DNA of 21,551 bases. It comes from Saccoglossus kowalevskii (lineage: Eukaryota; Hemichordata; Enteropneusta; Harrimaniidae). Shown here piece by piece: positions 1 to 11,800 of the stretch (the first letter of the stretch is position 1; each line of letters opens with the position of its first letter). The position numbers and the translations under genes are program-made. Under the pieces are notes generated by a model, which ran no database searches, was not told the DNA's origin, and saw only the letters and a program-made list of their open reading frames with translations. The stretch lies in assembly GCF_000003605.2 (NCBI RefSeq), contig NW_003109101.1, positions 110,151 to 131,701 of the forward strand, read 5' to 3'.

Positions 1-387
1 GATGTGACGATCAAAGATGTCCATTAAGTATGTACTATCACCCGATGTGACTATCAAAGATGTCCATTAAGCATGTACTATCACCCGATGTGACTAGAAA
101 AGATGTCCATTAAGTATGTACTATCACCCGATGTGACTATCAAAGATGTCCATTAAGTATGTACTATCACCCGAGGTGACTATCAAATATGTCCATTAAG
201 TATGTAGTATCACCCGATGTGACTATCAAAGATGTCAATTAAGTATGTACTATCACCCGAGGTGACTACCAAAGACGTCCAATAAGTATGTACTATCACC
301 CAATGTAACTAGAAAAGATGTCCATTAAGTATGTACTATCACCCGATGTGACTATTAAAGATGTCAATTAAGTATGTACTATCACCC
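1..387. repeat. 43-bp tandem repeat, nine copies
   Basis: Nine consecutive copies of a 43-bp unit run from the window edge to 387. Each begins GATGTGACTATCAAAGATGT and ends GTACTATCACCC. There are no indels between copies, only scattered substitutions such as GAGGTGAC in copies 5 and 7 and TAGAAAAG in copies 3 and 8. The array is cut by the left edge, so its true length is unknown. It looks like a non-coding minisatellite or satellite, because no long open frame runs through it. Confidence 0.95.
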
Positions 388-1224
388 GATTCTATATGCT
401 GACAGTGATCTTCTCAAACTTGCAACTTTATAAACAACTTAATTTGTCAATGCACACCGGAATTGGCATATATATCAAAAGTATTCTAATTTTGTAATAC
501 TATTTTGTATTATAGTATTATTATTTTGTTTTGATAACTTTTGGTTTGTGTGCGTGTGAAAATGTACTGCAATACCAACAGAACAATTCATTTTACATTG
601 TAAGTGTAACCATAGGTAGATATCTATCGTTAAAAAACGTCAGCAATAATATAGTTAATTATATTATATTTACCAAGACATGTATATTGAAACATATTTA
701 CTGAGATGTGTAAATTACATTTAAAAACAGTATTTTGTACATTTTTGTTTGATGACAACAATGATCCGACAACGGTTTTATAGAACGCAATTTATGATAA
801 ATAGTTACAATTGTTCGTGTTTTGTGTGCTTAAATGACCACATTCCGAGGTTTCCGATAAGTCCACTCCACGGTATGGAAGTTATTTTTCTGTGGCCGTA
901 CTTTCACGAGCGAAGTGAGCGAAAATGCAGAATTGATACATCCCATCGCTTACTTACATAATTTACATCTTAGGAATCACTCGGTATGTGATTCTTTACA
1001 TTCGGCCGTTAAGTTCACGCATAAAGTGCTTAAAAACACGCTGCAACGGAGTTTGTGTGTGGTAGTCGTACCACTCATTTTCCTTACACATTGAACGCAT
1101 GTTTTATTTTACATGTGTATAGTCCTTATTCAGAAGCAGAAGGAATATTAAGTTTTAAATTGTTTTTTGTTCAACAATTTTGCTTTTTGGTGTTTAGTGA
1201 TTAATGTATTTTTCATACTACATT
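388..1224. other. AT-rich intergenic stretch, no gene seen
   Basis: This is low-complexity AT-rich sequence. Around 908-925 there is a phrase CGAGCGAAGTGAGCGA, which is an internally symmetrical motif of a kind common in dispersed repeats. The open frames here are short and carry no recognisable protein motif. I see no splice-flanked exon. Confidence 0.5.
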
Positions 1225-2010
1225 TTTAGTCCCCGTTCGGACGCAGTCCGAAAACGGAGACTTATGTTTTGACCTCCGTGCACGGGCGTCCGTGCGTCCG
1301 TGCTTCCGTGCGTCCGTTCGTGCGTCCGGACCTGAATCTTGGAAATGCCTAGACCAATCACGATCAAACTTCACACATCCAACATGCATGATATTATAAA
1401 TATGGATATCAATTTGTTTCACGATCTGATTCAAGATAGCCGAATGGCGGCCATTTTTGTTCTAAAAATGGATGGATTTTGTTCAAACTTGGTATATATG
1501 TTGAACATTGTAGGACCTTGATACACATTTTGATTTCAGATACAAATGTCACATTTTTAATAAATGTGGTTCTAGTGCCATATCTGTGACTGATTATGTT
1601 CAAATTTGAAATATTCATTATACATCATGTCATAGCTATACAGATATATTGGTTTGACGATCCTATTACAAATGGCCGAATGGTGGTCATTTTGTGCTAA
1701 AAAATCATCAAATATCAAGCATTTATGGACGGATTTTGTTCAAACTTGGTACATACATTAGACATAACGGGTCCTGATGCACTTTATTTTATTTTTTAGA
1801 TCGGATTCAGAATGGCTGACTCGTGGCCATTTTGTTTTAATGAATGGGCTTCTAGAGCCATATCTCTGACATGCTTTGACTGACTATGTTCAAATTTTAT
1901 ATTCATTATACATGTATTCAAAATGGCTGATTTTGTTTTAATTAATGCTGTTCCAGAGCAATATCTCTGAATACTCGTTTGACGATCAGATACAAATGTC
2001 AATCATTTAA
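1225..2010. repeat. Degenerate dispersed repeat with internal subrepeats
   Basis: A GC-rich head at about 1228-1330, with GTCCGTGCGTCCGTGC-type reiterations, is followed by loosely repeated modules. The phrase GGATTTTGTTCAAACTTGGTA occurs near 1474 and again near 1731. ATGGC(C)G..TGG(C/T)GGCCATTTTG-like phrases occur near 1444, 1674 and 1812, and ATATCT(G/C)TGACTGA-like phrases near 1580 and 1862. These imply a degenerate module of roughly 240-370 bp. Short open frames through it come from its low stop density and show no known domain. It resembles dispersed non-coding repeats that I associate from memory with bivalve genomes. The family is not identified. Confidence 0.6.
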
Positions 2011-2995
2011 ATGTTAAACAATCATCATAATCATATTCCTGACATAATTATATATTCCAGCTATATTACTATAAACAAAACTATATATCTTAAATCTAAC
2101 GGAGACTGTGCCATGCATGGCTTGTTTTACTTGAGTCGAGAGTCTTTATAAAATCGTTTTATAATTCATAAATCGTTTATGAAATATCACTCTTTTATCA
2201 AATCAAAGCCGGAACTATTGTCAAAAAATTTGGCTCTGAATGTTCGTTTTTTTTTTTAATTTAACGCTTGTGGCAATCTGGGGTGGTGACAGAAAATGCA
2301 GAACCAAAACAGTCTGCCGGCCGTTGCCGTCCGTGTCAGCTATATGATTTTACACACTAGAAATTGAAATCCATAATTACATACAAATAAACATTAAATA
2401 CAGCTATCCCGGCCATCAATCGAATCATCAGTCTTCATGTGTAATGTAACTGATATTTCCACCCATTTGCTTAGTTCTCTGCGAGCGAATGTCGTCAAGT
2501 TAGAGAGTTTGTCTTTAGGTACGGCGACGTGAACATTATCGATTACGCATCGAAGACGCATTGAAAAGGAAGTCCATTTTGAGCTAGTGCCATTGTCAAA
2601 TTTCGGAGAGTAGAAGACTATTTAGACAGCAGACGTTCCGGCATGGAATTGTTCGATTAGCAAATCCAAATCCTTTATTTGAGCAGAAAATGTTCTATAT
2701 ATTCACCAAAATAACAACGTTGCATTGTTTTTGGACATACAACGAACTTGAAACAAAAGAAATCGTTCTATCCAAACGACCTGCGTTCTTGGAAATCAAG
2801 TCTTATCCCCTTTGTGTTCCCGGGCGAAAAAGGTCGAGGCCAAAAAACAAACAAACATTTTTTGCCCAGTCTTCCCAGCGATTATATGGGATATTTTTAT
2901 TTAGGGGCACCCGGAGAACCAAAATTTGGAACGTGAATCACTTCGGCGACGAAAAAAGGGAGATAATAACTAAGGGAATGCGAGACTATTTACCT
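2011..2995. other. Intergenic, no supported gene
   Basis: A short GCCGGCCGTTGCCGTCCGTGTC patch near 2315-2337 echoes the GC-rich heads of the repeats at 1225 and 21290. A 104-codon open frame at 2690-3004 and an overlapping one in another frame have no signature I recognise, start at no convincing context and have no splice support. They may be repeat-derived. Confidence 0.4.
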
Positions 2996-3060
2996 CGGCG
3001 ATAGCTGCAGTAATTGCGATCCAATCGATATTGACACGATTCCGAGAAACGCAGTGACCA
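2996..3060. repeat. Diverged 65-bp repeat, copy 1
   Basis: This segment starts CGGCGATAGCT and ends CAGTGACCA. It aligns without net gaps to 3453-3517, about 457 bp downstream. Shared blocks include CGGCGATAGCT, GATTCC.G.AACG and CAGTGAC. It is a partial record of an old local duplication or of two members of one dispersed family. Confidence 0.55.
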
Positions 3061-3452
3061 GCGATGCCCAAAACTACACAAACTTTTACAAATTTTAATG
3101 AAGGACATTAATTGAGTTTTATTACAGACTCAGAAGAACAAATATTTGTGATGTACTAGTAATTAACACTGCAGTTCGAAAATTGAATAGCGACACCGAA
3201 CCAAATTAGTAACGGAAATATTTAATAAAATAAAATGGAACACCTACAAAAAAACTATAAACAAAAACCCAATGAACACATAATAGATATATATATATAT
3301 AAAAGTCAATGACTAAGTCGATGCTGCTGTCTAATTAATAACAAAGTTGGTTCTTATTATTGTGCCAAAGGAATTGTTAAGTTATTATTTGACATTATCT
3401 CTGGTTGTTAGTTGACCCGAAAATGAAGGATTTTTTGAATTTTGAATTTTCC

Positions 3453-3517
3453 CGGCGATAGCTACGTAAATTGAAACCAAAACGTTATCGGCAAGATTCC
3501 AGGAACGACAGTGACTA
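3453..3517. repeat. Diverged 65-bp repeat, copy 2
   Basis: This is the partner of the segment at 2996-3060, with the same orientation and length. It starts CGGCGATAGCT and ends CAGTGACTA. The flanks are less clearly related, so the limits are approximate. Confidence 0.55.
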
Positions 3518-5436
3518 CCACCAACACCTGATTGAAGGCAAGTAAACACGTGAATCATACAAAACTGTTTTTAGTCGTTGCGTAAAGTAAGGGACTAAAC
3601 CAATGTTTACCTCTGAGGGGAATGGAAATTACTCGCTTTTGAGGGTTTCATAATAAGCGAGGGTGAAAACCGTTTTTATGCTATGAAAAAGTGAAGACCT
3701 TGAACGTATTTTTATGTTAGAATTCCAATTGACCAATCCATTGTGACATCATCGTTAGTTTTAATTAATATTAATGATTAGTTCAACACCATCCAACCAG
3801 CAAGCGCCACAGTGGCAAGTCGTAATGTCATTGAAGGCATGCTCGGGCATTATAGGCATAGACAGTGTTTAGCTCAAAAGTGTCAAAATTACTGTTTGAG
3901 AATGTTGATTTTCAATATAAAACGTAAAAAAAAAACGATTCGCAAACAAAACAAGAATATACTCTTATATATTGAGCAGAAACAAACTACATATAGTTTG
4001 TATTTCACGTTGTTCACATTGAATGCCATTCTTGAGATGAATAAAGGGTAACGTCTCAAATAAATTCACAAAAAAGCTATTCAATTGATTGGTCGTTGAT
4101 TCGCATAAATATAGAAAGCCCGCACGGCCCAACGTAAAATCGCGCCCTCTACTGATATATAGCGCACAGTAATCTGTAGATTGTCCCACTCGTGTCAATT
4201 TTATTGTTTCATGATAATTCTTGGTCCCAATAGATTTTACAAATTCGTTCCTCTAAGCATGTATCATATACTTTGTGGTTATTTGCGTATTATCAGTTAA
4301 TTGTACAATTGTATTATTATTGTAGTGGAAATAAATCAATCTGAATATACAGAAATAATATTATTATGGCTGGGCCAGTCGCCAAATAAGGTGTAGCCGT
4401 ACTGAATATACTAACGTCCTGAATTGGAAAATAAAAAACAAACAAACGTCAAACACATTGCGGAGAAATTTTTATTGTTCATACGAGAAATACTTATACG
4501 AGCATTTATCTATCATCTAGCTGAATTGAGATGAATAGACGTTCCCATTATACCGTCGTATTCCTAACAATATTAAGAACATGCCATGCCAATTTATAGA
4601 TAGAATTTGAGAATGGATAATCGCGGTATTTTAAATATCTACACATCTATCTAAGCATGTTTGCGGACAATATCACGATAATTCCCTGCGGGCATTGGAA
4701 CAATCGGTCAATAATGCCCTGTAAGAACAAAAGTTAGATCACATGAACTAAAAATCGTCTCCACAAATTTAAAGGGCGCCATCGGTGTTCATTTTCCAAC
4801 ATAAATATCACTGAAATCTGAGCCGTCAGACTGGGTTGGGATGTTGATGATACACGTGTACCCAATGTGTATGCCCATTCCATAATATCTAAATCAGTTT
4901 GAAACGACGCAAAACAGTGAAACCAGCCGTTCAGATAATACCGCCATCATGGCAATAATTAACTATGGCATAAAATTAATTCCTAAACACGTATACGCTT
5001 GGCTAACATCGTGACGATACATACGTAGACAATACAGTACAGTGGACTCAATTCGTCATATTTAATACTCATATATAACGAGAATTTACTAGTAGGCAGA
5101 TTCGATGACCCACATTATTAAAATGTGAACTAAATAGATTCAACCCAAATTATTTTTGCTCAATTAGATTCAGTTTTTAATTCAGACAATAGCGTCGTTT
5201 TACAGTATATACACGTCACACATATTGTCATTGTATTGTGACATTCCAGCAGAATACGCTGTAGTCCTCATCCAGTGGCAGCCAAGGACGACCACTGATT
5301 TTAGCATATGGTATTGTCCAAGGTACTCGACTTTAAAGCGATATCGTATTCACAAATGCCACAGAGCGTGGGCTGAACGGTGCGACATCTGCAAGTGTAA
5401 TTTCTCTGCTTTTCAAAACGGTTGGTATGTGATCAT
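3518..5436. other. Intergenic region upstream of channel gene, nothing recognised
   Basis: The sequence is AT-rich, with simple runs such as a poly-A tract near 3926-3936. A (TA)n microsatellite lies just upstream at about 3287-3302. I found no exon with a recognisable protein motif on either strand. It probably contains distal promoter and intergenic DNA for the gene starting at 5817. Confidence 0.4.
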
Positions 5437-5444
5437 TGACGTCA
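5437..5444. promoter_or_regulatory. CRE-type palindrome upstream of channel start codon
   Basis: This is a perfect TGACGTCA palindrome, the consensus CREB/ATF site, 373 bp upstream of the channel ATG. Two more perfect copies lie in intron 4 of the same gene, at 10929-10936 and 11101-11108. Binding is not demonstrated by sequence alone. Confidence 0.35.
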
Positions 5445-5816
5445 GACGGCCCGTAGGAGATTATCATGCCTCATACTTCCGAGCCCATCATATTCAATTA
5501 TACTATTTTTATCAGCGTATATACGATATCGACTAATCAATACACGGTCCAACTGTAACACGCACAATAGATTACCTGTTTTTGTCACAGTGCATTCGTC
5601 GCAGCAGTGTCGCGGTTTCTGATTTTCATCGCCGCACAGATTAGTACAGTGCGTATTATGTAGTCATCAATGAAATCACTTTCTGTTCACTATTGTTGCC
5701 ATAACAACTGCCGATGTGATCCGTATACCGGTTAGATAGTTACCGTATCGAAGGCAAATTATCGATAATTACGGTACCCTTACGTTGGTGGTTTGGAGTA
5801 CGGTTGTCATCAACTC

Positions 5817-5878
5817 ATGGCGCGCCAGTTCATCTTACTGTATTTTACTTTTAGTCTAAACAATGTTGGCATTTTCGG
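5817..5878 (+). CDS. Channel coding exon 1: start codon and signal peptide
   Basis: The exon encodes MARQFILLYFTFSLNNVGIF plus two bases of the next codon, then meets the donor GG|GTAAGT. The hydrophobic run at residues 5-14 fits a secretory signal. I chose it because its phase (two bases, GG) joins exactly to the A that opens exon 2 to give a glycine codon, and no other upstream ATG open frame with a donor fits. The ATG has G at +4. A further non-coding exon upstream cannot be excluded. Confidence 0.8.
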
Positions 5879-8800
5879 GTAAGTTTGTTTAAAAATACCA
5901 ATACCATATACATTATAATATTGTAATTACATAAGTATCAGGAATTTTACAATGAGTGAATGGTACGCATATTATACTGGTTACCAATGACGTGGTACAA
6001 TTAGAGTATACGCTATTAAGCGTATTAGGTACTATAGAATATGGATATATGTTTTTAGCAAATCAAAGCTTCCTGTCAATATTTGTACATATGAAACAAA
6101 CGATTAGATGTGCAGTTAACATGATGTGTACATCCCTTTTGTTCGAATATTGACCGAACTGAGTTGACATTATCATATACATCCAGTTATTCAAAAGATG
6201 TAAACAAGATATTCGAGTCGGCGCAGTCATACTATAATGGTTTATTTTTCATTTTAATCAAATTCATGCAATCACCTTTGGTCTTATCAGTAAATAAATC
6301 TGATTAGTAACTGTTTTGTAAAACGAACACATAATTAGTATACATGCAATAATAAAACATTTTTATATTGGGAAGGAGTGCTCAAGAACGTTGAGTGTGT
6401 GAGAAGAGTTCGAATACATACTGCACGCAACCAATAAGCATTGACATTATTAAAATGTACACACACACACTACTAAATATTTGTGAAAGTAAAAGTTACG
6501 TCACACAAGACACACAATTTGAACTTATGAACTTAGATCTGTAATCAGCACATCTACGTACCATATTAGTTGTGGGTATTGTCATGGAGGTATAAACAGA
6601 TGTGGAAGATACACACTTACAATTTCAACAAACAATAGTCGTGTTCTTGCATTATAACTGTAGTAATGTGGCGTGTTTTATTGTCTCGCCATTTGAACAA
6701 ATATTCATTCTTTTTAATAACTGCTCTGTCTATTTAACTGCCTCATAGTATTTGGTGTTTACTGTGCGTGGATAATGTACCATAGGTGTATTTAACTTTG
6801 TTATTGATAAATACCGAACGTCCATAATTTGCAGCAGACGTATGCCATGATTCAGTATATGCATTTAAGGATAATACAGTGAATTATAATATTAATAATA
6901 AATATTATTGCTATTTATAATGATGTTAATAAGAAGAAAAATAACAAAAACAAGATTTACTATTGTGAAGAAAATACTCGTTGGGACGTAGTGGAAATTA
7001 GAGGGGAAACATATTTCATTTTATCAATGTTGTATACATATGTTTTCAGACAAGGCGGTGATAACCCAATTGGTAGAACACAAAGAGCTGATGGATGGGC
7101 TGACACACAGAAAGAGTTGGAAACTATCGCTTTGTTTGACGATATTCTCGTAAACTACGATAAAAGAATACGGCCAGGATATGGCTGTGAGTATACTGTC
7201 TTTTTCTTCATGTGTGATATTTCATGTTATAAGGAATTAATATAATCTCGTCATGCAAATATATTTTACAATACCACATTTAAAGCCTTTTTTCATAGTA
7301 ACTACTGTATCAACTAAAACATTTTATTTCCCCCACAATGCAACAGGAAGCATTGCAGTGGCACCGGGAGAAATTATTATCAAACATTATCGAATTTCAC
7401 CTATTTTGTTAATAGGCAAAACTTCGTACAATAACAATAATTTAAGTCAATTGACACAAGTTTTTCAAAGGGAAATAATTGCAAAATGATTTATTTCAAC
7501 ACTCTTATAAAAATATTAATTTACAGTTTGAAAAACTGGATGCAGAAAAATATGCTTGAAGTAAAGATACAAAATTTGTTTTAAAATGTTGACGTTTCTT
7601 TACTGCATTAGTGGTCAACCACGAAAGCATATGTAACAGTCTATTTACCGGCCAACGAAATTGTCGCAAAGGCTTATGGGTAGACGCTTGTTTGTAAACA
7701 ATGACACGCTATGGCCATCTGACGCATGCGCAGATGACGCCCCCGCTTTAATTCAATGAAAATTGGTACATATATACTTTAACACAATGTGACGTTCTAA
7801 TTAGTTTTGGGTTTATATACATCCATAATAGTTACCTAATTTGCGTAATAATTTAATTTACATTTTAGCTTTCCCCGAATTTAGTTAGGATTAATCAGCA
7901 CCATATATTGGAAAATATTTAATATCAGCTCTAAAACAATATACAGACATAAATTTATGCATAATAATTTATATACTAGTAATAATTCATTTGGTTCATT
8001 GGAGTAATTCGAAGACATGATTAGTGTAATGTTGAAAAACGTGATATTGATTATCTATTATTAGATCATTTCCGATAACTAAAAAATCAGATTTAAATTG
8101 AATTCATCGCAGAGGTGCTTTGGAATTAATTAGACTAAAAATCACGGATGAAAAATATATTTTTTGTATGTATAATAAATTTTAATAATGTGAATAACAT
8201 TGTTTTCACGTTGTGCACCTCAAATAGCAGACAATTATTAGTTGTCGTATGACAGGCAATCTTAAATTTTGAATCAATTTTAATGTGTCTCTTTTCAGCA
8301 CACGGGAGTTCTTTCTAAGCTTTCTTTGATTTGTTAGTTAAAGTATTCTGCATAACTGTATAGGTGACTTGAAACACAAACACAAATGTTGCGGCCTCTG
8401 ATTTTCTTTGTTTTTACACTTATTTTGTTTTTATAATGTTAAAATTTTTCAAGATCGCTATATCAATTTACAAATTTTGTGAATTAGAACACAAATTGCG
8501 TGTCAGTCGGCTTAGAGGGCATACTGTGTGTAAGAACTGAATACATACGAAATACTGACAATCAAATAACAAATTGAAATGTGGTAACATAACATGACAC
8601 AGCGGCGTCAATCATCAGTCACACAAGGGTGCTTATCTAACTATCATATACACCACTACGAAAGACCAAATTGATGACTTCAAAAACACCATGTATCCCA
8701 TGTACATGTTATTCCTTATTGTCAATAAGATGATGAAATAATGTACTGATCTCATGTTGATATGTATACACAAATACTGTTAAGCACAATTTGTAAAGCG

Positions 8801-11800
8801 CACTTGGAAGACCGATTCAATTTTCACAGCTTGTTGCTGCTGAAGCCGGAAATCGAGTTTCTTTTCATGTGATACGTCGTTGTCATCCAGCCCAAGGGCA
8901 ACAGGATTTATATTAAAGGTTGACATTGTTCGATTATTTCTGCGATCCTATCCATACGGTTTATTGAAAACGGAAAAGCATGAATAACAGACTTTTATTC
9001 ACGCCTACAAGTTCAAAATTATCAATACAGAAGCAGTATTTGTGTGTCCTTGCAAAGCATGGCCTTGATCATTTACGATAATATTACGATGATGACAGCA
9101 CGACATACTGCCACTGTACTGAACACGACATTGGTGAACTGTATAAGGGGTAAATCAAGAAAAATAGAAGAAGACAGTTAATTCAAAAATTAAAAGTTTT
9201 AATATTAGAACAATGTTGGGGTATGTATTAATATGTACAATTTTTGTTAGCGAAAACAAGCTGTTGTATTAGAGCGACTGTAAACAGTACATTAATGCCC
9301 CTCATTTTATGAATGCGTCACGACACGCTTGTTTGCGCCACCATCAGTATTCTTTATCAATTAGTTGGAACGGATAAACGTCGCACATACCTTCCCACAC
9401 AATGTCGAGCATAAATATTATATTTAAATTGAATCATTACAAATATACTAATTCTCATCTTGTTTTGCTTTTTATAGCTAACAGTCCTGTCAGAAATACA
9501 GTGCAAATATATCTTGCCAGCTTTGATTCATTAGAAGAGACAAAAATGGTAATTATAACAGTGTGTGATTTTGAATACACTTTCAGGTTTGATATTGAAC
9601 CCACAAATTTTTAAATATGTCACAGTTCTTTTGAAAAGGAATACTAATCTAATAATTCCCAGTGTTCACTGCTCCCGATTCCAGCTACATTTACAGTACA
9701 TCTTTGCGTGTTACATTTTTACTTACATGCGACCTAAATAAAAATCACAATAACAGACTATATGACCTTTCAATCCATATGGTAAAACTGTTTATGAATT
9801 CAAATGAGCTATTGTTAATTGTGGTTCGTTTTCAAGTGTTTTCAACTGATGTTTTATGTATCTTCAATCTCAGTTGATGATTGACAAATTTAGTACATTG
9901 AACATTTGTAACCAAAATAGTATATATATAACTGTGTGTGTGGGGATATTAAAGAAATGGAAAATTGATAAACACTGTGCAAAGCAATGATATCTATCAG
10001 GCTCACATAAAGTGGTCAATATCAAAAACACAGAAGAAGCCATTCAGAAAAGTTCACATTTGTCAATTAACCGAATGTTTTGTTGCGTTATTTCCACACA
10101 GACCTACAGCATTACGATATACTTGCGTCAGCAATGGAACGATCCACGCCTCGCGTATGATGACTCAAGAGAACTGCCATCTAATAACTACTTAGTGGAT
10201 AAAATATGGGTACCAGATTTGATGTTTGGTCACGAGAGAAAAGCAGTTTATCACGAACTGACAGTGCAAAATAGGTTTGTCAACATCGACTCTAATGGTA
10301 CTGTCCAATACAATGCACGGTGAGTAGTCGCTCTCACCGTACTCAGCTGCCACTTCTCAAGTATATTGTTGGATATCTGCGTCATGCAGCTTTGCTTTAA
10401 AAGAGCGCAATTGGGTCGTATGGAACACAATTGTTATATACTAGGTCAAAGTTCAGACTCAAAAGGGAAACATAAGGTTTGAAAACAACATACGTATGTA
10501 ATTTGTTTTGAAGCAACAATTTTACAATATTATAGCGGTGAACATACGGTGTTCAACTGAAGCTTATTTGGAATCTTCCGTATAAGAATGTGTAACTTTT
10601 CTATTTTTTTTATTGTCAACTTATTTAATATGCATGGATATATTATTTTGGGATCTCGCCACAAATAGTGTGAAACATAAGCATGTCACAGAAGCACCGA
10701 TGAATGTCATGACGTATATTTTCACGTAATAAACACGAATTTGAAAGATATTTAGCCAAAGATACGGACAGGCATAATGTATATTACTGTTCGACCTAAA
10801 ACGTTGTACATATATACATTTATTTTATTTTATGTATGGTGTGAGATAACGTTTTTAATAAGGAATGGCACGTCCGTAGGTTATACTACGCTGTTAGATT
10901 GATGAAAATCTAATTTTAAATTATTTTGTGACGTCAATATGTCTGCCACGTCATTGCTTTATTAAATGGTACAATCGCATTTTGAATCACGTTTTTGCTG
11001 GCAACAACACATTCATTTGTTACTTATCTTGTGCCATCTTCCTCCAGTTAAAAATATAATAAACAACCCACTATTTCGATAAATCTTTATCTGAAATTGA
11101 TGACGTCATGCTATTGTATTGTATCGCCCACTTATCATTAGGGTTAATTTATTCATCAGCCCCCGAAGTTAAAGACTATAGTAATAAGCAGTTCTTATAC
11201 CGCAAATCACCTTAGTTTTCAGTAAATAACCCTAACCATGTAACAATACAAATACATTGAAATAATAAAACTACATAATATGGTAATGGCGAATAGTAAA
11301 CACAAATTCCTCGTGTGTATGCGAATATGTGGTAGGTGATGTGGTGCGTTAGGTTTCGAAATGGCGGATATAGTCAAATGTGTAGAGTTGCAAAATCGTG
11401 AACATTTCTCGAATGTGTCTACTTTCATCTTGCTATGTGGTATACACTTACTGCTGAGCAAATAAATAAAGTCATCTTTAATACATTTTGAGTGAAGAAA
11501 ATAATCCCAGAAAGCGAATGTTTCTAACCGCTAGAGGTAGGTGTTCAACATTAGGTTAACATTACCAACACTTTCTCATTTTCAAACTGGAACGGCTGCA
11601 GGGTATGAATATGGCTACAGGGTTCCCTCAATCAGAATATGACCCCAAATATACATGCCCATTGCCTTAATTCTGTATAAACTAAACCTCGTTTTCAAAA
11701 AAATATAATGACACACTGTGTTGAATATAAAACATTTTCAAAAGTTACTTGATTGCAATCTAGTTCGAGCAATATGAATTGCTTTAATACAAGACATTCT

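Noticed and set aside
1-387. CRISPR array
   Set aside because: The 43-bp units are contiguous with no unique spacers, and the window is eukaryotic. It is a tandem repeat.
2690-3004. Open frames of 104 and 62 codons on the + strand as a possible gene
   Set aside because: There is no recognisable domain, no convincing start context and no splice support. The end overlaps the diverged 65-bp repeat, so chance or repeat origin is more likely.
5225-5536. 103-codon + strand open frame with several cysteines just upstream of the channel gene
   Set aside because: It begins at a TTG, not ATG, shows no family motif and lies in the probable promoter region.
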